A stretch of 32,135 bases of DNA from Eubacteriales Family XIII. Incertae Sedis bacterium (GCA_031290135.1 JAITOE010000017.1:1-32135), one strand, 5' to 3'; counted from the stretch's first letter, positions 9,198-22,574 are shown. Translations and numbers: made by a program. The notes: generated by a model not told the origin, from the letters alone.

Positions 9198-9237
9198 CAG
9201 GCGGCGTAACATTATACCTTATATGTTACATGGGCTT
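9198..9237. promoter_or_regulatory. 40-bp palindromic box R1, contains a minus-strand TATAAT upstream of the TnpB-like gene
   Basis: caggcggcGTAACATTA-TACCTT-ATATGTTACatgggctt; minus-strand TATAAT at 9211-9216, about 50 nt from the ATG. Confidence 0.7.
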
Positions 9238-9342
9238 TGTTATTGCTGTTTCCGTCAATGTTCCGGGCGTGTCCCGCCGCCGGAAAAACCGCTTCCGGGG
9301 GCGCCGCATGCGCCCGCTTTCCCCTTAAAATCAAGCTTATGT

Positions 9343-9382
9343 CAGGCGGCGTAACATTAAAGGTATAATGTTACATGGGCTT
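9343..9382. promoter_or_regulatory. 40-bp palindromic box R2, contains a plus-strand TATAAT upstream of the tyrosine recombinase
   Basis: caggcggcGTAACATTA-AAGGTA-TAATGTTACatgggctt; 9-bp perfect inverted arms; TATAAT at 9364-9369, about 42 nt from the ATG. 34/40 identical to R1. Confidence 0.75.
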
Positions 9383-9411
9383 AATACCACCAAAAAAAGG
9401 AGGGACTCGTT

Positions 9412-9981
9412 ATGGCAGCCACGGAACCCATCAGGGACAGGCGTCAGCTCCGCAGGCTCGCGGATTATTTCCTAGAAAAGAACCAGCCGCGCAACCACGT
9501 GCTCGTCGTGCTTGCCGTCCACACCGCGCTCCGCGTCGGCGACCTGCTGCGCCTGACGTGGGACGACGTGTACGACTTCAGGAAAAACCGCGTCCGGAAG
9601 ACCGTCTGCGTCACCGAGCAAAAAACAGGCAAGCCGAAGACCGTCGCGCTGCATGAGGCCGTTGCCGGGGCGCTGGGGCTGTTCGCGGGATCCGCCCGGA
9701 AAGGCCGGTTCCTCATCGAAAACCCCCGGACGGGGAAAGCCATCAGCCGGATCCAGGCGTACCGCCTCATCCGCGCCGCCGCCGAAGAGCTCGGCATGGG
9801 GCGCGTGTCCTGCCATTCCCTGCGCAAGACCTTCGGCTATTTCGCGTGGAAGAGCGGCAGCCCGCTGGCGGTCATTATGGAGGTCTACAACCACAGCTCG
9901 CTTGCCGTCACCCGGCGGTACCTCGGCGTCGCGCAGGACGACAAGAACAAGCTCTACCTCGGCCTGCGGCTCCTGCTGTAG
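9412..9981 (+). CDS. Compact tyrosine recombinase/integrase (catalytic domain without a full core-binding domain)
   Basis: 189 aa; TALRVGDLL (Arg), EQKTGKPK (Lys), CHSLRKTFG (HxxR), YNHSSLAVTRRYLGV (His, Tyr). RBS AAAGGAGGGACTCGTT before ATG. Confidence 0.9.
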   Translation: MAATEPIRDRRQLRRLADYFLEKNQPRNHVLVVLAVHTALRVGDLLRLTWDDVYDFRKNRVRKTVCVTEQKTGKPKTVALHEAVAGALGLFAGSARKGRFLIENPRTGKAISRIQAYRLIRAAAEELGMGRVSCHSLRKTFGYFAWKSGSPLAVIMEVYNHSSLAVTRRYLGVAQDDKNKLYLGLRLLL

Positions 9982-9988
9982 CAGGCGC

Positions 9989-10100
9989 CCTGTGGTTATT
10001 GTACCATAATGCTTGCCATTATGGTACCCGCCATCTCCGGCGGAGCCGAGGGCACTCCAATCTGCACTTATAACCGACCTGTGGTTATTGTACCATAATG
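9989..10100. repeat. ~112-bp structured repeat element (copy 1) bounded by a 23-bp direct repeat
   Basis: cctgtggttattgtaccataatg at 9989-10011 and 10078-10100 exactly; internal hairpin GTACCATAATG-CTTGC-CATTATGGTAC; related to 22304-22407. Confidence 0.8.
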
Positions 10101-10217
10101 CGCCGGCTCCTACAAGCGGAAAAATGCGGCGGCCTGTTCCGGCGCGCCTTGCGCCGGACGGATTTTCATGCCCTATAGTTATTATCGGTTCATACTGTAG
10201 AAAACTTAACCCCAAAC

Positions 10218-10790
10218 TCAGACGATAATCTCCACGAAATCCCCAGAGTTGGCACCGGCGGCGTTCCCCTCGTCGGTGTCTAAGTGCAGCTCGCTGAGGT
10301 GGGCATCCCCGGAACGGACCAGCACCTCTTCGAAGACCAGGGCCCGCTCCCCGTTGATCCGGACGCTTACGACGTCCTTGTCCTTCACGCCGGCTTCCAG
10401 CGCCTCCGACGGCGAAAGATGCACGTGGCGCAGCGCCACCATCACGCCGTGGTCAATCTCCACGGAACCCGCCGGCCCCACCAATTTGCAGCCCGGCGTG
10501 CCTGTCAGCTTGCCGGATTCCCTGACGGGCGCCTGAATGCCGATGCCCCGCGCATCCGTCGCGGCAAGCTCCACCTGCGTTTCCGGACGCGCGGGTCCCA
10601 GGACGCGCAGGCCCTTTATCGTCCCCTTCGGTCCTTCCAGATCCACCTTTTCCTCACAGGCGAACTGCCCCGGCTGCCTCAAATCCTTCGTGGGCGTCAG
10701 CTGGCGCCTCTTTCCGAACAGGATGTCAATATGCTCGTTGCTCAGATGCAGATGCTTGTTTGACAGACCGATCATAACCTTGTAAGCCAT
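10218..10790 (-). CDS. pduL: PduL-type phosphate acyltransferase (phosphotransacylase)
   Basis: IGLSNKHLHLSNEHIDILFG...LRVLGPARPETQVELAATDARGIGI..PVRESGKLTGTPGCKLVGPAGSVEIDHGVMVALRHVHLSP. Confidence 0.9.
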   Translation of the reverse strand: MAYKVMIGLSNKHLHLSNEHIDILFGKRRQLTPTKDLRQPGQFACEEKVDLEGPKGTIKGLRVLGPARPETQVELAATDARGIGIQAPVRESGKLTGTPGCKLVGPAGSVEIDHGVMVALRHVHLSPSEALEAGVKDKDVVSVRINGERALVFEEVLVRSGDAHLSELHLDTDEGNAAGANSGDFVEIIV

Positions 10791-10957
10791 AATTTGCCCC
10801 TTTCCGCCACGCTGTGGCCGTTAACTCCTCCGTTCCGGTCCCCGCCCCGCCATGAAGCGCGCCGGGATCTCTCACAATAACATTCGATTTTGGCGCCGTC
10901 AGCGGCCTGCTGGCGGGTTACGCCCGTCCCCAGACGGAACTATGTACCTAATATTCA

Positions 10958-11497
10958 TTACCCTGCGGACACCGACGTGATATAGGGCAAATTCCGGAAT
11001 TGCTGGTCCACGTCCAGCCCATAGCCCACGATGAACGCGTCGCCCACCGTGAAGCCCGTATAGTCCGCCTGTATCTCCGTGCGCCGCCCCTCGGGTTTGT
11101 CCAGCAAGGTGCAGATCCGCAGCGATTTCGGCCCCCGGCCCAGCAGGCTCTCCTTCAGGTATGCCAGGGTGACGCCGGAATCCACGATGTCCTCCACGAC
11201 GATGACGTTTTGCCCTTCAATTGCGCTGTCCAAGTCTTTCAGGATGCGCACCACCCCGGAGCTTTTCGTGGCGGCGCCGTAGCTGGATACCGCCATGAAG
11301 TCGATCTTCACGGGGATGGTGATGTGCTGGATCACGTTGCCCATCCATAAGAACGCCCCTTTCAGGATGCCGACGACAAGCACCGTCTCCCCGGCGAGGT
11401 CTTCTGAAATCAGGCGGCCGATCTCCGCCGCCCGCCTGTCTATCTCTTCCTTGGAAATAAGGATTTTCTCTAATTTGTAGGACTTGCTTTCCGCCAT
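10958..11497 (-). CDS. hpt: Hypoxanthine phosphoribosyltransferase
   Basis: ATG at MAESKSYKLEKILIS; VLVVGILKGAFLWMGNV, NVIVVEDIVDSGVTLAYL, FIVGYGLDVDQQFRNLPYI. Confidence 0.93.
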   Translation of the reverse strand: MAESKSYKLEKILISKEEIDRRAAEIGRLISEDLAGETVLVVGILKGAFLWMGNVIQHITIPVKIDFMAVSSYGAATKSSGVVRILKDLDSAIEGQNVIVVEDIVDSGVTLAYLKESLLGRGPKSLRICTLLDKPEGRRTEIQADYTGFTVGDAFIVGYGLDVDQQFRNLPYITSVSAG

Positions 11498-11499
11498 AA

Positions 11500-11832
11500 T
11501 CAATCCTTGTCCGGATCCTTTTTCACCTCGAACGCCACGTCGCTGATGATCTTCTTTCCCCGGTATTGCTTGGAAAGATCCACTTCTTTCTCTCCGAACC
11601 AGTATCTGTCCAGCGTGTCCTTCAGGTGCCAGAGGATCCAGAGCCACAGGATCAGGTCGTCCACCCATGCGATGGGGAAGAGGACGGGCGGGATCAGATC
11701 CAAGGGCAAAAACAAATAAATGATGCCCACGACCACGAGCAGCTTCTTGCGTTTCGGCACAGTTTTATCCGCCATCATGAAACGAATCGCTTTGATCCTT
11801 TTGATGATCACCCGAAATGAAAGAAACTGCAT
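11500..11832 (-). CDS. YkvA/DUF1232-family small membrane protein
   Basis: VVVGIIYLFLPLDLIPPVLFPIAWVDDLILWLWIL (YkvA-type P.DlIPD..p..G..DD pattern). Confidence 0.7.
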   Translation of the reverse strand: MQFLSFRVIIKRIKAIRFMMADKTVPKRKKLLVVVGIIYLFLPLDLIPPVLFPIAWVDDLILWLWILWHLKDTLDRYWFGEKEVDLSKQYRGKKIISDVAFEVKKDPDKD

Positions 11833-11836
11833 CTTT

Positions 11837-12421
11837 TTACCTCAATAAATCTTCCAGCGCCGCCAGAAGGTCTTCCACGCCCGTTCTTTTCAGCACGGAG
11901 ACCGGAAGCAGCTTGTCGGCGTCCGCCAGGCCGAGCGTTTCGCGGATCACCCGGAGGTTTCTCGACGCTTCGCTCTTTGAAATCTTGTCCGCTTTGGTCG
12001 CGGCCACAAGGCCGTCCAGGCGGTACGCCCGCAGCCATTCGTACAGCTGGATGTCCTGGGCGGTGGGCTTGTGCCGGATGTCCGCGAGCAGCACGACGAC
12101 GGTGAGGTTCTGCCTGCTTTTGAGGTAGGCGTCCACCATGTCGCCCCATTTTTCCGTCACGGAGCGGGAAACCCGCGCGTATCCGTACCCCGGCAGATCC
12201 ACGATGCGAAAGCTGTCGTTGACGCTGTAGAAATTGATGGTTCGCGTCTTTCCGGGGCTCCCGCTGACCCTCGCAAGGCTCTTCCGCCCCGTCAGAAGGT
12301 TCAGCAGCGAGGATTTCCCCACGTTCGACCGTCCCGCAAAGGCGATTTCTTTCCTGTCGTCCGGCGGATACTGGGCCGGCTTGACCGCCACGGCTTCCAG
12401 CTCGGATTTCGTGATCAGCAT
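11837..12421 (-). CDS. ysxC: Ribosome-biogenesis GTPase YsxC/EngB
   Basis: [64 protein letters not shown]. Confidence 0.95.
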   Translation of the reverse strand: MLITKSELEAVAVKPAQYPPDDRKEIAFAGRSNVGKSSLLNLLTGRKSLARVSGSPGKTRTINFYSVNDSFRIVDLPGYGYARVSRSVTEKWGDMVDAYLKSRQNLTVVVLLADIRHKPTAQDIQLYEWLRAYRLDGLVAATKADKISKSEASRNLRVIRETLGLADADKLLPVSVLKRTGVEDLLAALEDLLR

Positions 12422-14967
12422 TGCAGCGGTTCCGCGCCGCCGGGTTTTTCTTTCGTCTTTCCGGCCGCCGCGCGCGCGGGCTTCACGGCCCGTGTCAGGA
12501 CATGGGGCAGGGCTTCGTTCGCGTCCTTGCTGAGCACGAATTCCAGCCCCCGCCGGACATTGGCGGGGATCTCGTCTATGTCCCGTTCGTTGTCCGCCGG
12601 CAGGAGGATTTTATGGATGCCGGCCCGGTGCGCCGCCAGCACCTTTTCCCGGACGCCGCCTACCGGAAGCACCTTGCCCCGCAGCGTGATCTCGCCCGTC
12701 ATGGCCACGTCCTGCCGCGCCGGGACGCCTGTCAGCGCCGAAATCATGGCGCAGCACATGGTCACGCCGGCGGAAGGCCCGTCCTTGGGGGTCGCGCCCT
12801 CCGGGATGTGGATGTGCAGGTCGTCGTCTTTATAAAAATCCGCTTTGATCCCCAGACGCTTTCCGATGGAGCGGATATAGCTGACGCCCGCCCGCGCGGA
12901 CTCTTTCATGACGTCGCCCAGCTGCCCCGTGAGCACGAGCTGCCCCGTGCCCGGCAGCACCGTGGTCTCGATGGACAGCGTCGTGCCTCCTACGGCCGTC
13001 CATGCCATGCCCGTCGTCACGCCCACCTGGGTTTCGTCCTCAATCACGTCATAGCGGAAGCGTTTCTTGCCGAGGTACTTTCCGAGGTTGGCGGGGGTCA
13101 CGCGGGAGTTCGCGATATTTTTTTCCACGACGCGGCGCGCCGTCTTGCGGCAGATGTTGGCAATCTCCCGCTCCAGGTTGCGCACGCCCGATTCCCGCGT
13201 GTAATAATTGATGACGTCCCGTGTCGTCTTCTCGGATATATGGAGGTTTTCCGGCTTCAAGCCGTGTTCTTTCAGTTTTTTCGGGATCAGGTACTGCTCC
13301 GCGATCTTCAGCTTCTCTTCTTCCGTATAGCCCGGAACCGCAATCACTTCCATTCTGTCCAAGAGCGGGCGCGGGATGGTGTCCACCGTGTTGGCCGTCG
13401 TGATGAACATCACCTTTGAGAGGTCGAAAGGGATCTCCAGATAGTGATCCGTGAATTCCTTGTTCTGTTCCGGATCCAGCACTTCCAGCAGCGCCGACGC
13501 CGGATCTCCCCGGAAATCATTCCCTATTTTGTCAATTTCATCAAAAAGAAACACGGGATCCATGGTTCCGCCCTCTTTTATGGCGGAAATGACCCGGCCG
13601 GGTATGGCGCCGATATACGTGCGGCGGTGGCCGCGGATCTCCGCCTCGTCCCGCACGCCGCCCAGGGACATGCGCACAAATTCCCTGCCCGTGGCCCTTG
13701 CGATGGAACGCGCCACGGAGGTTTTTCCGGTTCCCGGCGGCCCCACCAGACACAGGATAGGGCCTTTCAGGCCCTCGGAAAGCTTCATGACCGCCAGATA
13801 TTCCACGATCCGCTCTTTCACTTTCTCCAGCCCGTAGTGATCCTCGTTCAGGATGGTCTCCGATCCGGTCAGATCGGTCTCCGCCATCGTATAGTTGTTC
13901 CACGGCAAGGCGAAAATCCATTCTATGTAGGTGCGGATCACGCCGCCCTCCGCGGAAGACGACTGTATCTTCATGAGCCGCTTGATTTCTTTTTCTATTT
14001 TCTCCGAGATTTTCTCCGGCAGGTTCAGTTCTTCCAGCTTGTTCAGCCAGTCTTCGATCTCGTCTTCGATGATGTCGCCCTGCCCCAGCTCCTCCTGGAT
14101 GGCGCGCAGCTGTTCCCGCAGGTAGTATTCCCGCTGCGATTTATTGATCTGGACGCGCACCTTTGAGTTGATGTCGTGTTCTATCTGCAGGATGTCGATC
14201 TCTTTCGTGAGGATTTCGTTCAGGGTTTCCAGACGCTTGTCGGGATCGAAGGCCTCTAAGATCGACTGTTTGTCTTCGGGCTTTATGTCAAGATGCGAGG
14301 TGATGACGTCCGCCAGGCGGCCAGGCTGTTCCACGGAAGCCACGGAGGGGAAGATGTCCTGGGACACCTTGGGGCTGAGGCGCAGGTATTCCTCAAACCT
14401 GGACAGCGTGCTGCGCATCAGGGCGGTGGTCCGGTTGGGGATCTCTTCGTATTCGATTTCTTTGATTTCGCGGACGGCGCACTTGAAGTACGGCACCTCG
14501 AAGACCATCTTGTCCACCATGCCCCGGCTGATGCCCTCCACCAGCACGCGGATGGCGTCTCCCGGCAGTTTCAGCATCTGTTTGATCTTCGCGATGGTGC
14601 CGATGCTGTAGAAGTCTTCTTTGGTCGGCAGATCCGTGTCCGCGTCCCGCTGCGCCACGAGGAAGATCATCTGGTTCCGCACCATGGCTTTTTCGAGCGC
14701 GCTGATGGACTTCTCCCGGCCGATGTCAAAATGCAGCACCATGTAGGGGAATATGGAAAGCCCCCGGAGCGGAATCATGGGAACGACCCGTATGCGGCTG
14801 TCGTCCTCGCCGACAAAGACGTTCTGTTCTTCCGTCAGGAACTCCGGTTCGGATGGCTTTGCTTCATCCGCAACCGCGTCATTTTCGCCGTCTGCGTCAT
14901 CGGCCCGGTTCATTCTTTCAATGTCATTCAAAAGCTCCTGCAGCTTTTTATTCTTATCATCGCTCAT
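12415..14967 (-). CDS. lon: ATP-dependent protease Lon
   Basis: 850 aa; [46 protein letters not shown], catalytic [29 protein letters not shown]. Confidence 0.97.
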   Translation of the reverse strand: MSDDKNKKLQELLNDIERMNRADDADGENDAVADEAKPSEPEFLTEEQNVFVGEDDSRIRVVPMIPLRGLSIFPYMVLHFDIGREKSISALEKAMVRNQMIFLVAQRDADTDLPTKEDFYSIGTIAKIKQMLKLPGDAIRVLVEGISRGMVDKMVFEVPYFKCAVREIKEIEYEEIPNRTTALMRSTLSRFEEYLRLSPKVSQDIFPSVASVEQPGRLADVITSHLDIKPEDKQSILEAFDPDKRLETLNEILTKEIDILQIEHDINSKVRVQINKSQREYYLREQLRAIQEELGQGDIIEDEIEDWLNKLEELNLPEKISEKIEKEIKRLMKIQSSSAEGGVIRTYIEWIFALPWNNYTMAETDLTGSETILNEDHYGLEKVKERIVEYLAVMKLSEGLKGPILCLVGPPGTGKTSVARSIARATGREFVRMSLGGVRDEAEIRGHRRTYIGAIPGRVISAIKEGGTMDPVFLFDEIDKIGNDFRGDPASALLEVLDPEQNKEFTDHYLEIPFDLSKVMFITTANTVDTIPRPLLDRMEVIAVPGYTEEEKLKIAEQYLIPKKLKEHGLKPENLHISEKTTRDVINYYTRESGVRNLEREIANICRKTARRVVEKNIANSRVTPANLGKYLGKKRFRYDVIEDETQVGVTTGMAWTAVGGTTLSIETTVLPGTGQLVLTGQLGDVMKESARAGVSYIRSIGKRLGIKADFYKDDDLHIHIPEGATPKDGPSAGVTMCCAMISALTGVPARQDVAMTGEITLRGKVLPVGGVREKVLAAHRAGIHKILLPADNERDIDEIPANVRRGLEFVLSKDANEALPHVLTRAVKPARAAAGKTKEKPGGAEPLQC

Positions 14968-14989
14968 ATGCTGTCCTTATCCACGCCGT

Positions 14990-16273
14990 TTATGAAGCGT
15001 GTTCTTTTTGTTTTATTTGGCCCTTTTTATCCATCAAAACCAAGGTGGGCCCCGTATTGTGTTCTATGGTGCCCATCGTCACGATCACGCGCTTGATGTC
15101 CGTCCTGGACGGGATATCAAACATGATGTCGGTCATGACGTGCTCTATGATGCTTCGCAGCCCCCTGGCGCCCGTCTTGCGCTCAATGGCTTTCTCCGCG
15201 ATCCGGGCGATGGCGTCGTCCTCTATCTCCAGCTCCACGTTGTCCAGCATGAGAAGTTTCTTGTACTGCTTCAGGATGGCGTTTTTCGGTTCTTTGATGA
15301 TCCGGACCAAGGCGCCGGCGTCCAATTGCTGCAAGGTGACCATGACCGGCAGGCGGCCTATGAATTCAGGGATCAGGCCGTATTGCAGCAGATCCTCCGA
15401 CTGCACCAACCGCAGGATGTCGTCGGCTTCCAGCTTATTGTTCCGGAGTTCCGCGTTGAAGCCTATCGTCTTCTCGCCGATGCGCCGCTGTATGATCTTG
15501 TCCAGGCCGTCAAAGGCGCCGCCGCAGATAAAGAGGACGTTGGTCGTGTCGAACTGTATGAAATCCTGGTGCGGGTGCTTCCGGCCGCCCTGGGGCGGGA
15601 CGCTGGCGACCGTGCCCTCCAGTATTTTCAGCAGCGCCTGCTGCACGCCTTCCCCGCTTACGTCCCGCGTGATGGAAACGTTTTCGGACTTGCGCGCGAT
15701 CTTGTCGATCTCGTCCACGTAGATGATGCCCTTCTGCGCTTTTTCTATGTCGTAGTCCGCCGCCTGGATGAGCTTCAGCAGGATGTTCTCCACGTCTTCG
15801 CCCACATAGCCCGCTTCCGTGAGCGCGGTGGCGTCCGCGATGGCAAAGGGAACGTTGAATATCTTGGCTAAGGTCTGCGCCAGCAAGGTTTTGCCGGAAC
15901 CCGTCGGTCCCATCATGATGACGTTGCTTTTCTGGATTTCGATCCCGTCGTCGTCGCGGTCGTCCATATGCTTCACGCGCTTGTAGTGGTTGTACACGGC
16001 CACGGCCAGGGTTTTTTTCGCGGCTTCCTGGTCAATGACGTAATCCGAAAGGATGGCGGCGATTTCCTGGGGCTTGGGGACGTTGAACATCTCGTCGCCC
16101 TGGGAAAGCTCGTAGCCCATGCTTTCAAATTCTTCTTTGATAATGTCCTGGCAAAGCTCGACGCATTCATCGCATATGTACACGTTCGGGCCCGCTATGA
16201 GGCGCTTCACCTGATCCTGCGGCTTCCCGCAGAACGAGCACTTCAATTGTTTCGTATCATCATATTTACTCAT
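14990..16273 (-). CDS. clpX: ATP-dependent Clp protease ATP-binding subunit ClpX
   Basis: [41 protein letters not shown] (zinc domain), [32 protein letters not shown]. Confidence 0.97.
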   Translation of the reverse strand: MSKYDDTKQLKCSFCGKPQDQVKRLIAGPNVYICDECVELCQDIIKEEFESMGYELSQGDEMFNVPKPQEIAAILSDYVIDQEAAKKTLAVAVYNHYKRVKHMDDRDDDGIEIQKSNVIMMGPTGSGKTLLAQTLAKIFNVPFAIADATALTEAGYVGEDVENILLKLIQAADYDIEKAQKGIIYVDEIDKIARKSENVSITRDVSGEGVQQALLKILEGTVASVPPQGGRKHPHQDFIQFDTTNVLFICGGAFDGLDKIIQRRIGEKTIGFNAELRNNKLEADDILRLVQSEDLLQYGLIPEFIGRLPVMVTLQQLDAGALVRIIKEPKNAILKQYKKLLMLDNVELEIEDDAIARIAEKAIERKTGARGLRSIIEHVMTDIMFDIPSRTDIKRVIVTMGTIEHNTGPTLVLMDKKGQIKQKEHAS

Positions 16274-16354
16274 TGTTTTCCTTTCGTGACTGCCATGAGT
16301 CTTTCGGTATATATGACCGCCGCCATGGAGCGGCAAATTCCTAACGGAACGAAT

Positions 16355-16520
16355 CACGTAGCTGCGGGGCGGGCGTAACCCGTAGGGCGGGATTGCGGGC
16401 ATACAAGGCGCTCTGCGCCGCCCGCATAGGCGTCAGCCGCCCCGACCCGGAGGGTTGCGCCCGTCCCGTAGCGGCGGGCGGTACTGGATTGCTTCGCTTA
16501 CGCTCGCAATGACGATGCAC
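16355..16520. repeat. Composite intergenic repeat cluster (GCTGCGGGGCGGGCGTAACCCG family plus GGATTGCTTCG family)
   Basis: gctgcggggcgggcgtaacccgtagggcgggattgcgggcata, cgccgcccgcataggcgtcagccgccccg, ggattgcttcgcttacgctcgcaatgac; related segments at 18515-18618, 22463-22510, 23709-23762, 29380-29418, 30206-30218 and 32101-32135. Confidence 0.7.
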
Positions 16521-16525
16521 ATCCC

Positions 16526-17110
16526 CTACGGGCGGGACTGTATGACCCTGTCCACCAGCCCGTATGCCGCCGCGTCCTGCGCCGACATGAAGTTGTCGCG
16601 ATCCGTGTCCTGCGCGACCCGCTCCAGCGGCTGCGAGCAGTTTTCGCTCAAAATCCGGTTCAGCTTCGCCCGCGTCCGGATGATGTTTTCCGCGTGGATG
16701 CGGATATCCTCCGCCTGGCCCTGCACCCCGCCGAGGGGCTGGTGTATCATGACCTCCGCGTTGGGCAGGGCAAAGCGTTTTCCCTTCGCGCCCGACGACA
16801 GCAGGAACGCGCCCATGCTGGCCGCCATGCCCACGCAGATGGTGGAGACATCCGGCTTGATGTACTGCATGGTGTCATAGATGGCGAAACCTGCGGACAC
16901 CGAACCGCCCGGACTGTTGATATAGAGGCTGATATCTTTGTCGGCGTCCTCTGATTCGAGGAAAAGCAGCTGCGCCACGATGAGGCTGGCTAAGCCGTCG
17001 CCGATCTCCTCGCTTAGGATGATCACCCTGTCTTTCAGCAGCCTGGAAAAGATATCGTAGGAACGCTCCCCCCTGCTGGTTTGTTCTATGACGATTGGCA
17101 CTAAACTCAT
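16526..17110 (-). CDS. clpP: ATP-dependent Clp protease proteolytic subunit ClpP
   Basis: [79 protein letters not shown]. Confidence 0.97.
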   Translation of the reverse strand: MSLVPIVIEQTSRGERSYDIFSRLLKDRVIILSEEIGDGLASLIVAQLLFLESEDADKDISLYINSPGGSVSAGFAIYDTMQYIKPDVSTICVGMAASMGAFLLSSGAKGKRFALPNAEVMIHQPLGGVQGQAEDIRIHAENIIRTRAKLNRILSENCSQPLERVAQDTDRDNFMSAQDAAAYGLVDRVIQSRP

Positions 17111-17166
17111 TTTCCGCACCCCCTTCGATCCATATTTTACTGCGCCGGCTTACGCCCCCTCCCCGA

Positions 17167-18471
17167 TTACTCGGAAGCCGCCGGGCTTTCTTCTTTCACC
17201 GCGTTTTCATATAGGAATTCCACGGTTTTACGGTTTCGTATGTCCTCTTTGAACAATTTGAAATGGATATGATCCAAGTTTTCCCTGAACTTCGCTTCGT
17301 CTGTCTTGTACAGGGCCGCCATCTCCGTGATCTCCTTGTCGAGTTCTTCGTCGCTGGCTTCTATCCCCTCCGCTTCGGCGACCGCCTTGATCAGGAGCCT
17401 CGTTTTCACGGTTCTGGCAGCTTCGTCACGAAATTCGGCACGTACATCCTCCGGCGTTTTGTTCAAGTACTGGAAATATTGTTCCATCCGCAGCCCCTGC
17501 GACGCGAGACGGTTGGAGAATTCTTCCATCATCTCGCCTGTCTGGTTCTCTATCATGGCCTGCGGGACGTTGATTTCATTGGCAAGGTAGATTTTTTCCA
17601 CGACCGCGTTTTTCATCTCGGTTTCGCTGCGGGCCGCTGCTTCGGCCTCCTTCCGCTGCCGTATGTCCGCGCGGAACTCTTTCAGCGTCTCGAATTCGCT
17701 GACGTCCTGCGCGAATTCATCGTTGATTTCCGGTTTTTCTTCCGCCTTGATCTCATGGACTTTGCAGTGGAACACGGCTTCCTTGCCTGCCAGTTCTTCC
17801 GCCTGGTATTCTTCGGGGAACATGACCTTCACGTCCACCTCCGCCTCCGGCGCCGCGCCGACAAGCTGTTCCTCAAATCCGGGGACGAACGACGCCGAAC
17901 CTAATTTGAGCTCCTGCCGCTCCGCCGTCCCGCCTTCAAACTGATCTTCGCCCACGAAGCCCGCGTAGTCGATCAGCAGGGTATCGCCCTCCTCCGCCGG
18001 CCTGTCCACAAGCACGAGCCTCGCGTTCCGGTTCTGCAGGGCCTCCAGCTCTTTTTCAATGTCCTCATCGGAGACCGTGTGTGCCACCAAGGGGATTGTA
18101 ACGCCCGCGTATCCGCTGATCTCCACCTGCGGCGGGACGGTCACGCTGGCCGTGACGGTAAAGCCCTTGCCTTTTTCCAGCTCGCTGAAATCCATGTTCG
18201 GCCTGTCCACGGGTTCTATCCCCAGTTCGTCAAGGGTGTCGGGATAGGCACCCACGAGCAGCTCGTTGACCGCTTCTTCAAAGAAAATATCCGCGCCGTA
18301 GTGCAGCTCTATGAGCTTCCGCGGCGCCTTGCCTGTCCGGAATCCATCGACCTTAAACCGGCCTTTCGTATCCTTATATACCTCAATTTGCGCGTTTTCA
18401 AATTCTTCCGGCGTAAATTCCATGGAAAATTTCGCTTCATTTTCGATACGTTCGATAAACGTTGATTTCAT
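17167..18471 (-). CDS. tig: Trigger factor (peptidyl-prolyl isomerase chaperone)
   Basis: VDGFRTGKAPRKLIELHYGADIFFEEAVNELL, FKBP-like middle domain, position next to clpP-clpX-lon. Confidence 0.95.
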   Translation of the reverse strand: MKSTFIERIENEAKFSMEFTPEEFENAQIEVYKDTKGRFKVDGFRTGKAPRKLIELHYGADIFFEEAVNELLVGAYPDTLDELGIEPVDRPNMDFSELEKGKGFTVTASVTVPPQVEISGYAGVTIPLVAHTVSDEDIEKELEALQNRNARLVLVDRPAEEGDTLLIDYAGFVGEDQFEGGTAERQELKLGSASFVPGFEEQLVGAAPEAEVDVKVMFPEEYQAEELAGKEAVFHCKVHEIKAEEKPEINDEFAQDVSEFETLKEFRADIRQRKEAEAAARSETEMKNAVVEKIYLANEINVPQAMIENQTGEMMEEFSNRLASQGLRMEQYFQYLNKTPEDVRAEFRDEAARTVKTRLLIKAVAEAEGIEASDEELDKEITEMAALYKTDEAKFRENLDHIHFKLFKEDIRNRKTVEFLYENAVKEESPAASE

Positions 18472-18514
18472 TCAACCACTCCTTATGGGATAATTTTTGT
18501 TGCTATTCCACATA

Positions 18515-18618
18515 GCTACGGGGCGGGACACCGCTACGTCCTTCGTCGTTGCGAGCGAAGCGAAGCAATCCAGTGCGCAGTATGGATTGCTTCGTCGTTT
18601 CACTCCTCGCAACGACGG
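18515..18618. repeat. Dispersed palindromic intergenic repeat (GGATTGCTTCG family)
   Basis: CGAAGCAATCC-agtgcgcagtat-GGATTGCTTCG inverted repeat; 18580-18618 is nearly identical to 29380-29418. Confidence 0.75.
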
Positions 18619-18626
18619 AGGTGTGG

Positions 18627-22407
<3,781 letters not shown>

Positions 22408-22462
22408 AAAATCCGTCTTGCAAATGTTATTCGTTGTATTGTGTCCGATGGGTTTGAATCTA

Positions 22463-22510
22463 CCCAGCTGCGGGGCGGGCGTAACCCGGAAGGCGGGATT
22501 GCGGGCATAA
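22463..22510. repeat. Dispersed GC-rich repeat (GCTGCGGGGCGGGCGTAACCCG family)
   Basis: cagctgcggggcgggcgtaacccggaaggcgggattgcgggcata, near-identical to 16359-16403. Confidence 0.75.
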
Positions 22511-22574
22511 TGGTCTCGCTCTATTTTCCGCCGTAGGCGGGAAATAGCTAAGCGAACCTTATACGGCGGCATAA

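Noticed and set aside
8481-9212. 243-aa minus-strand ORF within the TnpB-like gene
   Set aside because: Shadow frame of the TnpB-like coding region; Arg/Gly-rich with no recognisable domain.
9198-9382. R1/R2 as terminal repeats of a transposon
   Set aside because: They lie between two divergent genes and enclose only ~105 bp of non-coding DNA, so they do not bound a gene-containing element; operator or crossover-site explanations fit better.
9989-10100. CRISPR array
   Set aside because: Only two copies of a 23-bp repeat with one interval that is itself part of a dispersed element; no cas genes.
12421-13419. 332-aa plus-strand ORF antisense to lon
   Set aside because: Complementary-frame artefact of a highly conserved lon gene.
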